Part shown: one piece after another, positions 52,323 through 61,891 of the stretch
Position numbering within the stretch: position 1 is the first letter of the stretch
Layout: the number at the start of each line of letters is the position of its first letter
NCBI GenBank assembly: GCA_030345135.1
Contig: CP128386.1
Span: 527,129-591,128 of the forward strand
Direction of reading: 5' to 3'
DNA length: 64,000 bases
Source of the DNA: Chitinophagaceae bacterium DXS
GTDB taxonomy: Bacteria; Bacteroidota; Bacteroidia; Chitinophagales; Chitinophagaceae
The notes under the pieces: model-generated
What the model was told of the DNA's origin: nothing
Databases searched by the model: none
Seen by the model: only the letters and a program-made list of their open reading frames with translations
Position numbers and translations under genes: made by a program

Positions 52323-55300
52323 TTTTAGCCTGTAATAAATTTTCCCTTTCTGATTTGAAAAGAAAGAATTTGCGTTTCTTTTTCTTTTTGCCGGTATTGT
52401 GCATGAAGTCCTCTGTTAAAGGAACTTCATCTTCATCTCTGATGAGATGACGGCCTTCAGCCATCTTGCCAAATATGTAGTATAGCCCCGGAACTACAAT
52501 TACTCCGAAAACAGTTCCAAGCAACATACCTCCGGCAGAAGATGCACCGATAGTACGGTTACCTATGGCACCCGGTCCGGTTGCAAAAAGCAAAGGAATT
52601 AACCCGGCTATGAATGCAAAAGATGTCATCAGGATAGGACGGAAACGTACTTTGGCGCCTTCAATTGCTGCCTCAGCTATAGTGGCCCCCTGCTGATGCT
52701 TTTGCACGGCGAATTCCACAATCAACACAGCGTTCTTGCCCAGCAATCCAACAAGCATTACAAGACCTACCTGCGCATAGATGTCATTTGATAAACCCAT
52801 TAGCTTAATCAATAGAAATGCGCCAAAGACACCTACAGGTAATGAAAGAATAACGGCCAGTGGGATGATGAAGCTTTCATATTGTGCTGCAAGAACCATG
52901 TACACAAATGCCAGTACGATAAGGAAGATGTACAATGCTTCATTGCCGCGTCCCACTTCATCTTTAGAAAGACCGAGCCAATCTATGCCATAACCACGCG
53001 GCAGGGATTTGGCAACTTCCTGAATGGCTTCAATGGCTTCACCGCTACTGTAACCAGGCGCCGGAGCTCCATTAATAGCAGAAGATGTGTACATATTGTA
53101 ACGCGTGATCTCATTCAGGCCCTGGCCCTTTTTAATTTTCATAAAGGCCGAGTAGGGAACCATTTCATCCCTGTTGTTTTTCACGTAAAGCTTTAAAACG
53201 TCATCGGGTAACTGCCTGTATTCAGGTGCGGCCTGAACATATACTTTAAAGAAGTTTCCGAACCTGATAAATCCAAGTTCATAGGTACTGCCTATCAGGA
53301 TAGAAAGATTGTCCAGCGCTTTTCCGACAGAAACACCTTTTTGCATCGCTGCCTGGTTATCTATCTCCAACTCATACTGCGGATAATTAGATGCAAAAAA
53401 GGTAAAGAGCCCGGTAAGTTCCTTGCGCTTTTTAAGCGCAGCCATAAACTCATCGTTTACTTTGCCGAATTCCTTGTAATCTCCTGAGTTTGTTTTATCC
53501 AGCAAACGAAGCGAGAACCCGCCAGCTGCTCCATAACCTGGTACGGCTGGCGGCTGGAAAAACTCGATAGCCGCGCCTGGAATGTCTTTGGATTTTTCTT
53601 CCAGCTCTTCAATTATTTCAACGGCAGAATGCTTGCGCTCTGACCAGTCTTTTAAGTTGATAAGACATGTACCGGCATTGGAACCACGGCCCTCGGTAAG
53701 AACTTCATAGCCCGCCAAAGAAGAAACCGACTGGACGCCTTCCACACCTTTGGCAATTTGCTGCAATTTTTTTGCAATATCATTGGTCCTTTCCAGCGTA
53801 GATCCCGGAGGCGTCTGAACAATTGCATAGATCATTCCCTGGTCCTCATTGGGAATAAAGCCAGACGGCAGTGTTTTAGACGTGGCCCAGATCCCTGCAC
53901 AAAAGGCAAAGAGCAATCCGAATGTAACAACCCTGCGGCTTACGATCACCCTTAGAAGAGAAGCATATTTTCCTGTTACTTTATCAAACCAGTTATTAAA
54001 TCCATCAATTAGCCTGTTCATAACCGTTTTCTTCCTGGGCTGCCCATGCGTATTTTTCAGGATCATGGCACAGAGCACCGGTGTTAACGTAAGTGCAACG
54101 AACCCGGAAATTACAATGGATGTTGCCATAGTAATAGAGAACTGCCTGTAAAACACACCTACGGGGCCGGTCATAAATGCAACCGGAATAAACACAGCAG
54201 TCATCAAAAGCGTGATAGCAATAATGGCCCCGCTTATTTCTTTAAGCACTTTCTTTACCGCTTTGTACGGTGAAAGATGTTCTTCTGCCATTTTGGTGTG
54301 CACTGCCTCTACTACAACAATGGCATTATCCACCACAATGCCGATTGCCAGTACGAGCGCAAACAAAGTGATCAGGTTGATGGTAAGGCCGAACATTTGC
54401 ATAAACACAAATGCGCCAATCAACGATACAGGCACCGCAAGCGTTGGAATAAGTGTGGAGCGCCAGTCGCCAAGAAATATAAAAACTACCAAAGCCACCA
54501 AAATAAAGGCCTCAGCGAGCGTGTGAATTACTTTTTCTATTGAGGCATCAAGAAAACTTGATACATCATAACTGATCTGGTAATCCATCCCCGGAGGGAA
54601 AGAACTTGCTTTAATTTCTTCCAGCTTAGCCTTTACCTCCTTAATAACATCACTGGCATTGCTGCCATAGGTTTGCTTTAATGTAATGGCTGCAGACGGA
54701 TGGCCGTCCATGTTGGAGTAGATATCGTAAAACTCACTTCCTAACTCTACATCGGCAATGTCTTTCAGGTAAAGCATTTCACCATTTGCTTTCGCCCTGA
54801 TAATTACATTCTGATATTGATCCGGCGTATTATACCTTCCCTGGTAGGTTAACACATATTCAAGCGATTGTGACCGCTTACCGGTAGCCTGGCCTATTCT
54901 CCCCGGCGAACCTATCACACTTTGCTGGGCAAGAGCTTCCATTACCTCGTCTGTAGAGACATTATAAGCCCTCATCCTGTCTGGCTTCAACCAGATACGC
55001 ATGGCATACTGGCGGCTACCGAGAATTTTGGCGCTACCTACGCCATTGAGGCGACTGATCTCAGGAATAATATTTACACCGGCAAAGTTGTAAAGGAACT
55101 TTTCATCTGCCTTTGGGTCTTTGCTGTAAAGATTCACATACATCAACATGTTTGGAGAAGTATAACTTACTACCAAACCCTCGCGTTGTACCAGTTCCGG
55201 CAGTCTGTTCGTTACCTGCTCTATACGGGTCTTGATATTAACCATTGCCTGGTTGGGGTCTGTACCCAGATCAAATACAATCTGTATAGTAGCTTCACCT

Positions 55301-55554
55301 GCACTTGTTGCATCAGAAGTCATGTACTTCATTCCCGGGGTGCCATTGATGGCTTTTTCCATCGGGATAAGCACTGAATTTACCAACACGTTAGCGCTGG
55401 CGCCCGGGTAAGCCACGTTTACAACAACCATCGGCGGTGCAATGGAAGGAAACTGTGATACGGGCAGTGTTTTTATAGCCAGGACCCCCATAAAGATTAT
55501 CACCACGGATAATACAATGGCAAGAACCGGCCGTTTTATAAACTTATTAAACAT
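52306..55554 (-). CDS. RND efflux transporter permease, HAE1 family (AcrB-like)
   Basis: 1082 residues, twelve membrane helices and two large periplasmic loops. Family marks: MFNKFIKRPVLAIVLSVVIIFMGVLAIKTLPVSQFPSIAPP, the helix-4 proton relay LVLAIGIVVDNAIVVVEAV with its paired aspartates (here V-V-D-N), and GFIPNEDQGMIYAIVQTPPGSTLERT. The C-terminal tail is extended by a Lys-rich stretch (KKKKKRKFFLFKSERENL). It exports hydrophobic drugs, detergents or similar compounds using the proton gradient. It is 24 bp downstream of the adaptor gene. Confidence 0.96.
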   Translation of the reverse strand: MFNKFIKRPVLAIVLSVVIIFMGVLAIKTLPVSQFPSIAPPMVVVNVAYPGASANVLVNSVLIPMEKAINGTPGMKYMTSDATSAGEATIQIVFDLGTDPNQAMVNIKTRIEQVTNRLPELVQREGLVVSYTSPNMLMYVNLYSKDPKADEKFLYNFAGVNIIPEISRLNGVGSAKILGSRQYAMRIWLKPDRMRAYNVSTDEVMEALAQQSVIGSPGRIGQATGKRSQSLEYVLTYQGRYNTPDQYQNVIIRAKANGEMLYLKDIADVELGSEFYDIYSNMDGHPSAAITLKQTYGSNASDVIKEVKAKLEEIKASSFPPGMDYQISYDVSSFLDASIEKVIHTLAEAFILVALVVFIFLGDWRSTLIPTLAVPVSLIGAFVFMQMFGLTINLITLFALVLAIGIVVDNAIVVVEAVHTKMAEEHLSPYKAVKKVLKEISGAIIAITLLMTAVFIPVAFMTGPVGVFYRQFSITMATSIVISGFVALTLTPVLCAMILKNTHGQPRKKTVMNRLIDGFNNWFDKVTGKYASLLRVIVSRRVVTFGLLFAFCAGIWATSKTLPSGFIPNEDQGMIYAIVQTPPGSTLERTNDIAKKLQQIAKGVEGVQSVSSLAGYEVLTEGRGSNAGTCLINLKDWSERKHSAVEIIEELEEKSKDIPGAAIEFFQPPAVPGYGAAGGFSLRLLDKTNSGDYKEFGKVNDEFMAALKKRKELTGLFTFFASNYPQYELEIDNQAAMQKGVSVGKALDNLSILIGSTYELGFIRFGNFFKVYVQAAPEYRQLPDDVLKLYVKNNRDEMVPYSAFMKIKKGQGLNEITRYNMYTSSAINGAPAPGYSSGEAIEAIQEVAKSLPRGYGIDWLGLSKDEVGRGNEALYIFLIVLAFVYMVLAAQYESFIIPLAVILSLPVGVFGAFLLIKLMGLSNDIYAQVGLVMLVGLLGKNAVLIVEFAVQKHQQGATIAEAAIEGAKVRFRPILMTSFAFIAGLIPLLFATGPGAIGNRTIGASSAGGMLLGTVFGVIVVPGLYYIFGKMAEGRHLIRDEDEVPLTEDFMHNTGKKKKKRKFFLFKSERENLLQAKNGNHE

Positions 55555-55578
55555 TGTTTTTCGTTTTAAATTCTCAAA

Positions 55579-56661
55579 TTATTCGGCCGGTACTTTCAGG
55601 CTGGCAATTACTTTTCCAGGCTGTTCAAAATCGTAAGAGATCTTATCATTTTCTTTTACTTTACGTAAACCTTCCAGAAGAATTTTATCGTTTTCTTCCA
55701 GACCTTTGGATACCACATATAAGTCCTCCATTTCCGCTGCTACAGTTATTTCCTGCGTTTTTACTTTGTTGTCTTTGTCAATTACATACACGTATTTCTT
55801 GTCGAGCGTTTCGAAAGTTGCTTTCTGTGGAATGATCAGAGAGTTCTTTATTGGTACAAGCATTTGAATATTACCTGTTTCGCCATGTCGCAGTAAGCCA
55901 TCAGGATTGGGGAAAGTTGCTCTGAAAGGAATGTTTCCCGTTTCATTATCAAAATCGGCTTCAATGGTTTCTACGTTACCGGTATGATTGAAGAGTTTAT
56001 TATTCGCCATCAGCAAGCTTACTGATTGATTGTTGTTATGGGCTTTGGATTTATAATCAAGGTACTCTGCTTCTGGAACGTTGAAATACACCCACATTTT
56101 GCTGTTGTCAGAAAGTGTAGTCAAAAGATCTCCTTCTCCCAAAAGACTACCAACCCTTACCTGGAAACGATCGACAATACCATCGAAGGGCGCCCTTATT
56201 TCTGTAAACTGAAGATGGACCTGGTTAAGAGAAGATTCTGCTTTGGCTTTGGCAAGCTTGGCTTTGGCCATTGCCAGCTCATTCTGCGAAACGATATTTT
56301 TATCTGCCAGCGACTTTGTGTTCTGTACTTCGATCTCTGCAAAATTTACCTCTGCCTGCGCCTTTTCTAATTCTGCCTGGTACAGGTTAGGCATAATTTG
56401 AAATAAGAGCTGCCCTTTTTTTACGAATTGACCTTCATCAACAAATATCTTTTGTAAATAACCGCGTTCCTGCGCCCTCAATTCTATATGATGGATTGCA
56501 TGGATCTGGCATACATAATTACTAACGATTGAAGTGTCCATTTTTGCAGGAGTCGTTACAAGGAATTTTGTTTGTTCTTCCTTTTCTTCAACCGGCTTGT
56601 TTTTACAGCTTGTATTGCACAACAAGGCGCACAAGCCCGCGAGCATGAGAATTTTGTTCAT
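55579..56661 (-). CDS. RND efflux periplasmic adaptor (AcrA-like)
   Basis: 360 residues. A signal peptide with lipobox NTSC predicts a lipid-anchored adaptor (mature C19). The lipoyl halves (RAQERGYLQKIFVDEGQFVKKGQLLFQI and FTEIRAPFDGIVDRFQVRVGSLLGEGDLLTTL) flank a coiled hairpin, followed by the beta-barrel and membrane-proximal domains. It bridges the RND pump and the outer-membrane tunnel. First gene of the operon; no regulator (TetR or MarR) is adjacent. Confidence 0.95.
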   Translation of the reverse strand: MNKILMLAGLCALLCNTSCKNKPVEEKEEQTKFLVTTPAKMDTSIVSNYVCQIHAIHHIELRAQERGYLQKIFVDEGQFVKKGQLLFQIMPNLYQAELEKAQAEVNFAEIEVQNTKSLADKNIVSQNELAMAKAKLAKAKAESSLNQVHLQFTEIRAPFDGIVDRFQVRVGSLLGEGDLLTTLSDNSKMWVYFNVPEAEYLDYKSKAHNNNQSVSLLMANNKLFNHTGNVETIEADFDNETGNIPFRATFPNPDGLLRHGETGNIQMLVPIKNSLIIPQKATFETLDKKYVYVIDKDNKVKTQEITVAAEMEDLYVVSKGLEENDKILLEGLRKVKENDKISYDFEQPGKVIASLKVPAE

Positions 56662-56817
56662 GGTGTTTTATGGATTATTGATTCAGATTTTCCTGATATT
56701 TCTTTTGAATAGTGCATAGCATGCCTTAACCTCAGGTCATTAAAAAAATGGAGGCAAGACAATGAATAAGAATTGAAAAATGTGTAGACGATTGACAGTC
56801 TACGTGCATTTAAAAAA

Positions 56818-57222
56818 TCAAATTCTTATAACGCGATGTATGATAAACTTGTAGCTGGAAACGTAAGAAAAGTGTTCACAAAATGGCAGCGGGTTTTCAA
56901 GAGAAGACAGTATGTGGCTCTGTATGTGAGCAAGTAAGAAAGTATTTGAATAGTAATTGTTGTCTAAGAGTTTCCGCAAAGGCTCTGATTCATCATCATC
57001 TTCAATCTCAATAGCCTTTATCCGCTCATACATTTTTTTTGCATTGGGAGAAGCTATGCCGTCAATATATGTATCGTCGCTTTGTTTAGAAGCAAGATCA
57101 TTTTGTAGAGAATTACTGAAGCCGGTTTTAAGCGCATACGAAGAGTGATGGCCATGCAACAGTGCATATCCACCAACCACAATAAAACACAGTGAAAGCC
57201 ATAATCTAAATAACCATTTCAT
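56818..57222 (-). CDS. Conserved exported hypothetical protein, Bacteroidota type
   Basis: 134 residues with an N-terminal signal segment (MKWLFRLWLSLCFIVVGGYALLHGHHSS). The middle has an acidic run IEIEDDDESE. The C-terminus CEHFSYVSSYKFIIHRVIRI is a pattern I have met in other short Bacteroidota proteins of the same length and layout. Family function is unknown. It is upstream of the efflux operon on the same strand, 156 bp from the adaptor, so co-transcription is possible. Confidence rests on the signal peptide and the recurring C-terminal motif. Confidence 0.6.
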   Translation of the reverse strand: MKWLFRLWLSLCFIVVGGYALLHGHHSSYALKTGFSNSLQNDLASKQSDDTYIDGIASPNAKKMYERIKAIEIEDDDESEPLRKLLDNNYYSNTFLLAHIQSHILSSLENPLPFCEHFSYVSSYKFIIHRVIRI

Positions 57223-57389
57223 GATCTCGCTTCAAAAATAATATGAAGTTGAATAAACAGGTGCAATTAGAAATTGTTAAATGTGGTTAGCATATTAGTC
57301 AATGTCCAGTTGGCCCGGTGATTTTCTGTTTAAAGTGAGGGTTGGTATTTACTCGTTCAACACACCCGATAAAGGTTCTCTGCAGCTAC

Positions 57390-57420
57390 AAAAAAATAAA
57401 GCTTTCCTTAACTGGAAAGC
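57390..57420 (-). terminator. Terminator of the 757-residue gene
   Basis: On the minus strand a perfect 7-bp stem GCTTTCC / GGAAAGC with a 6-base loop is followed by TTTATTTTTTT. It is 128 bp downstream of the stop at 57548. The rest of the 325-bp gap (57223-57547) has no gene. Confidence 0.75.
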
Positions 57421-57547
57421 CATCGTGTTACATTGCCAGTTCAATCAAATCATTTCGTTGATGATTTGTGTATGACGGCAAGAGTCGTAAAGTTAACGGT
57501 ATGCATGTAACCTGCAAACTATTTTTTTTGAATCAAAATATGCAACA

Positions 57548-59821
57548 TCAAATCATGGCGAAGTTGATCACCTGTTTGTTGTCGGCTGCTCCATAGCTTA
57601 TTGTAAATATTCTCTTTACATCTTTGGTCAGATTTAGTCGTTCTGCATGCGTCAATAAAAAACATCCAAGTGTTTTTAGATAGAAGCTTTGTTTGAAGAT
57701 GCCGCTGATCTTATTGTACGAATGATCAAGACGGTCAAAAGACGTGTGTTGAGCGATGTTATTGTTCCAGTCAATGATGCCGTTTATAAAATCTGTCAAT
57801 GCATCAAACAGTCCGGGATTGCTCCTGATCACGCCTTCGAAGCTGTCACCAAATGTCCAGTTGGACGAATTGGTTTCAAACGCTGAAAGGTTGTCAGGAT
57901 TGCCTTTTTCATCTATAACCGAAGCAATAATGTCTGCGTATTGACCCCGGTCTAATTCGTGATTTTGTATAAAAGTCTTCCATGCACCGGCGTATGTGTT
58001 TTGACGTTCCTGTTTGCTTGCCCTAAGAACGAAATCCGGCAAATAACTCATTGAAGCCGCCATGGCAAAGCAGAATGTATCTATGTTAATATTACTCCAG
58101 CCGATTATATCAATTTGCTGGAGGATCAATTTCAAGGTGTTATCGGGAAAGATCAATTTGTGTTCTATCCATACTTCCTGTCCAATAATTTCAGAGCCTG
58201 CGTATTTATTTGCAAACGCGTTTGCATCTTCCTGTTTCATTATACTCCACAGCACTGCTGTATCCAGGTAAGATTTAAAATCGTTCAGCGACATTTTGTT
58301 GTCTTTCTGAATCATATTCAGTGTCAGGCTAAAATCAAATTCATCGGCTGTAGGAATAACCTGTTTTGAGAAATTTGCCATAGTGCCGCATAATTCGCCC
58401 ATCCAGGACCCCTGTGCTTTGCCGAGCGACCATGTATAGCCGGCTGTATTATCAATAAGGACCTGTTTGTTTTGTGTGAGATTTGTGCGGATAAAGCGCT
58501 TCCTTGTTGAGTAATCTTTGCTTGAAATAATTGACATGTTAAACAACTTCAGGCCAAATCCGAAAGATCTTTCCACGACAAGCTTTTGCTCGTTTAAATA
58601 AGTATTCAATATGAACGGAATTGTGTTTTTCCGCATGTCCTGTAACAGGTTACCTGTCCTGAAACGCAAAAGATCTTTATGATAGTTTTTTAGCACTGCT
58701 GTTGGTAATGAAACGGATAGCAACTCCGTATTTTCTTCTATTCTGCTGTATTCAACTTTAAAAGAAAAAGTGATGTTCGCAAGTGCAATCTTCTGGAGAT
58801 TTCCTTTGATATCTTTTTCAAAATCGTGTAGTTTGCTGACAAGCAACTGAAGATTTTCAGGAATATTCTGCAGTCCGAACAGACCCAGCAATTTTGCTAT
58901 CAAAACTTTTTTTGTCGGATCGGCTGATGCACTTTCTATGTTCGCGATCACCTGTTCGACTTCGGTTGCAGTACTCGCGGTAAGTGACTGTATTACTTTA
59001 TTGTACAGATCAAACAGCTGCGTTTGAAGAACATCCGGCTGCGCAAAACTTATTCCTATGGAAGCTCCAATATTTCCGGATGCTACAGAACTTTTGGCTT
59101 TTCTAACGGAAACAAGGCAATTGTCTTTGTCAATCTTTTTGATGAAATAAAAGAAATCATCCTTGATACTTACATTGAATGCCGCGGTAAGTTGTGGGCC
59201 GATATTGATATCCAGCGTAAGTGGTGTCTTTAACTGATTGGTCAATGCACTGAGGCTTTGAGAAAAAATATTGCTCCAGCTAACAGACAAGCCGGCATTT
59301 AATGTTCCATTCACCAGCAGTGCCAGTGCATTATTTACTTCAAGATTCTCTACATCTTCAAAACGAAAAATGGTTTTGAAATGGCTGATATCAAAAAGAA
59401 AAGCTTTGTTGATAGATTCTGTATTGTTGTGTCCGCTGTAATACAAATGCTTTGCTCCACCTGTAACAGAGAAGTCTGCATTAAAACCAAGGTTTTCCAA
59501 CGATACCTGGCCAGAAGCCTTGGCCGTTATTGCACCTCTGTATTTAAGATAAGCAGTATTTGCCGTGTCAAATGTTATTGGTTTGTCCTTAGTAGCCAGG
59601 AAATTGTCTTCGTCATTATCATTCTCGTCATTAAACAGTTTAACATCCAGTGATGCATTTGCGCCTATAGAGAATACCACATCACCGGTTTCGATGGGAT
59701 ACGATTTTCCGGCAGATAATGGGGCCGGATTGTCGTTTGCCATCAGATCCTTATCTTTCAAAAGTTTTGTGGTAAGTAATAATTCTCCCGTAGGTATAAA
59801 CAGTTCGCTTAAATTCTCCAT
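57548..59821 (-). CDS. Large unrecognised protein, no signal peptide
   Basis: 757 residues starting MENLSELFIPTGELLLTTKL. No signal peptide, membrane helix or Cys motif. The first ~240 residues alternate short hydrophobic and polar runs (FSIGANASLDVKLFND, ITAKASGQVSLENLGFNADFSVTGGA, LTLDINIGPQLTAAFNVSI), as in a beta-sandwich or barrel-like scaffold. Residues about 270-380 are helical (TATEVEQVIANIESASADP ... LVSKLHDFEKDIKGNLQKI). The C-terminal ~300 residues are mixed with several Trp and Tyr. I do not recognise a family. It stands alone between divergent and repeat-rich gaps, with its own terminator, so it is a real single-gene unit of unknown function. Confidence 0.75.
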   Translation of the reverse strand: MENLSELFIPTGELLLTTKLLKDKDLMANDNPAPLSAGKSYPIETGDVVFSIGANASLDVKLFNDENDNDEDNFLATKDKPITFDTANTAYLKYRGAITAKASGQVSLENLGFNADFSVTGGAKHLYYSGHNNTESINKAFLFDISHFKTIFRFEDVENLEVNNALALLVNGTLNAGLSVSWSNIFSQSLSALTNQLKTPLTLDINIGPQLTAAFNVSIKDDFFYFIKKIDKDNCLVSVRKAKSSVASGNIGASIGISFAQPDVLQTQLFDLYNKVIQSLTASTATEVEQVIANIESASADPTKKVLIAKLLGLFGLQNIPENLQLLVSKLHDFEKDIKGNLQKIALANITFSFKVEYSRIEENTELLSVSLPTAVLKNYHKDLLRFRTGNLLQDMRKNTIPFILNTYLNEQKLVVERSFGFGLKLFNMSIISSKDYSTRKRFIRTNLTQNKQVLIDNTAGYTWSLGKAQGSWMGELCGTMANFSKQVIPTADEFDFSLTLNMIQKDNKMSLNDFKSYLDTAVLWSIMKQEDANAFANKYAGSEIIGQEVWIEHKLIFPDNTLKLILQQIDIIGWSNINIDTFCFAMAASMSYLPDFVLRASKQERQNTYAGAWKTFIQNHELDRGQYADIIASVIDEKGNPDNLSAFETNSSNWTFGDSFEGVIRSNPGLFDALTDFINGIIDWNNNIAQHTSFDRLDHSYNKISGIFKQSFYLKTLGCFLLTHAERLNLTKDVKRIFTISYGAADNKQVINFAMI

Positions 59822-59908
59822 AACAGCAGGTCTTTGTTGATGAATGATTGTACTCCTAATATCAAAAGATTACCTCAATAATACAATGGATATTTTATTG
59901 AACCCTAT

Positions 59909-60147
59909 ACAAACTAGTGAATAGTGAATGGTCAATGGTGAAGGGCACAAACTGGTTGATTAAATGTATGTTGCTGTGGTTATTATTATCCCTGGTCGTA
60001 ACTTCTTATACGCCCTTATATGCCTTCGATACAACTGGTGAACAGTGAATGGTCAATGGTGAAGGGTGCAAACTGGTAGATTAAATCTATGCTGTACTAG
60101 TTATTAATATCCTCTGGCGTAATTTCTTATACGCCCTTATATCCCTT
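59909..60147. repeat. Two imperfect ~121-bp direct repeats containing heptamers
   Basis: Copy 1 (about 59909-60027) and copy 2 (about 60031-60147) share GTGAATGGTCAATGGTGAAG, then a CAAACTGGT-x-GATTAAAT block, then TTCTTATACGCCCTTATAT. The offset is 121 bp. Each starts with four GTGAATG-type heptamers (59917-59944, 60038-60065). They occupy part of the 711-bp gap 59822-60532; the remainder holds only a 51-codon open frame judged fortuitous. Confidence 0.75.
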
Positions 60148-60532
60148 ATACGGTTCAAAAAACTTCGCTTCGATCAGATCTTGATCCTGCGCTTTAAATC
60201 AGTTGTTAATTGCCGAAACATTTGGCCGCAGCCGATCTCTAACTTATATGGTTTAAATTTCAAACTGTCTTCTTGAAAATTACCTTCATGTTAAAAATGA
60301 GGAAGAAGATACGAAAATCGGCAATGCCTGCACATCATATTCAATGTACATTCAAACCTTTAAGCCATTACTGAGGAAGAATGAATGATTGCTTGTCCCG
60401 GAAACATAAAGGTGGACACGTTAGGTTGCTACTGATTGAGAAATTTCCATGCACCAAATGGGAGGATTGCCGGAATGATGGCTGCCAAATAAGCATACTA
60501 TACCTGATCATTCAATATTTAAAACAACACTT

Positions 60533-61879
60533 ATGAAGCGATTGTTTCAATCACTTGCTTTTCTTGTCCTGATGGGATCATCAACTTCTGCAATGTCTCA
60601 GCAAAAACTAGGCAGTGAAACGGCAGCAGAAAAAACCGAACGTATGAAATGGTGGACCGACGCACGTTTCGGTATGTTTATTCACTGGGGATTGTATGCA
60701 TTGCCTGCCAGGCACGAATGGGTTAAGAACCGTGAACGTATTACGAATGAAACTTACCAGAAATATTTTGATCAGTTTGATCCGGATCATTTTGAACCTA
60801 AGAAATGGGCAAAAGAGGCAAAGGCTGCCGGCATGAAGTACGCAGTGCTCACAACAAAACATCATGAAGGCTTTTGTTTGTTTGATAGCAAGTATACCGA
60901 TTATAAATCCACAAAAACTGCAGCTAAAAGAGATCTCGTAAAAGAATACGTGGATGCATTCAGAGCCGAAGGAATTAAAATTGGATTCTATTATTCTTTG
61001 ATTGACTGGCACCATCCTGATTTTCCGATTGACCGTGTTCATCCGCAACGTCCGCTTAAGGATAGCGATACTGCCTATGAGCGCCTGAACAAAGGAAAAG
61101 ATATGGCAAAATATCGCCAGTATTTGTATAACCAGGTTACGGAACTTTTAACCAACTATGGTAAGGTTGATATTTTGTGGCTTGATTTTTCTTATCCCGG
61201 TAAATATGGTAAAGGAAAAGACGATTGGGGATCTATTGATCTGTTGAAACAAATCAGAAAACTTCAACCGGGAATTATTGTAGATAACCGTTTGGACTTA
61301 AATGATTACGAAGATGGTTACGACTTTGTTACTCCTGAACAGGTGAGTACCAAAGAACTTGAGAAATATAAAGGAAAGACATGGGAAACCTGCCAGACGT
61401 TTTCCGGTTCATGGGGATATTATCGCGATGAACACTCCTGGAAAACACACAGACAATTGCTCGACCTGTTGATTACATCTACGGCCAATGGTGGAAACCT
61501 GATTTTAAATGTCGGTCCTACAGCGCGTGGTGAATTTGATTATCGTGCAAATAATGCGTTAGACAGTCTGAGTTATTGGATGCACGGAAATGATCAATCA
61601 ATTTACAACTGCACTTTCGCGCCTGATACTTACAAGGCTCCGGCAGGCAGCAAGCTAACATACAACGTTGCCACAAAGAAACTCTACGTGCACCTGTTTG
61701 AATATCCGCTGTACAGCTCAGTTACACTGGAAGGGTATAAGGGCAAGATAAAATATGCGCAGTTTTTACATGATAATTCTGAACTGCTGTATAAAGAGCA
61801 GGGGGATGATATTATTGTAACCGTTCCGGCTCAAAAACCGCCTTATGAAATTCCGGTAATTGAGTTGTCTTTGAATTAA
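60533..61879 (+). CDS. Alpha-L-fucosidase, glycoside hydrolase family 29
   Basis: 448 residues with a signal peptide ending near SAMSQQ. A retaining fucosidase. ARFGMFIHWGLYALPARHEW and TTKHHEGFCLFDS are the conserved substrate-pocket blocks (fucose-contacting His and Trp). The nucleophile is D218 in VDILWLDFSYPG. A C-terminal beta-sandwich of ~90 residues follows the barrel (YNVATKKLYVHLFEYPLYSSVTLEGYKGKI). Acid/base position varies in GH29 and is not fixed here. Together with the GH95 gene 52 kb away it implies use of fucosylated glycans. Upstream 650 bp is repeat-rich; no SusCD pair is in the window. Confidence 0.94.
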   Translation: MKRLFQSLAFLVLMGSSTSAMSQQKLGSETAAEKTERMKWWTDARFGMFIHWGLYALPARHEWVKNRERITNETYQKYFDQFDPDHFEPKKWAKEAKAAGMKYAVLTTKHHEGFCLFDSKYTDYKSTKTAAKRDLVKEYVDAFRAEGIKIGFYYSLIDWHHPDFPIDRVHPQRPLKDSDTAYERLNKGKDMAKYRQYLYNQVTELLTNYGKVDILWLDFSYPGKYGKGKDDWGSIDLLKQIRKLQPGIIVDNRLDLNDYEDGYDFVTPEQVSTKELEKYKGKTWETCQTFSGSWGYYRDEHSWKTHRQLLDLLITSTANGGNLILNVGPTARGEFDYRANNALDSLSYWMHGNDQSIYNCTFAPDTYKAPAGSKLTYNVATKKLYVHLFEYPLYSSVTLEGYKGKIKYAQFLHDNSELLYKEQGDDIIVTVPAQKPPYEIPVIELSLN

Positions 61880-61891
61880 ATAAGAGGGGAC

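Noticed and set aside
60381-60536. 51-codon open frame overlapping the GH29 start by ATGA
   Set aside because: No recognisable protein features, no promoter or composition support; the overlap is probably chance.
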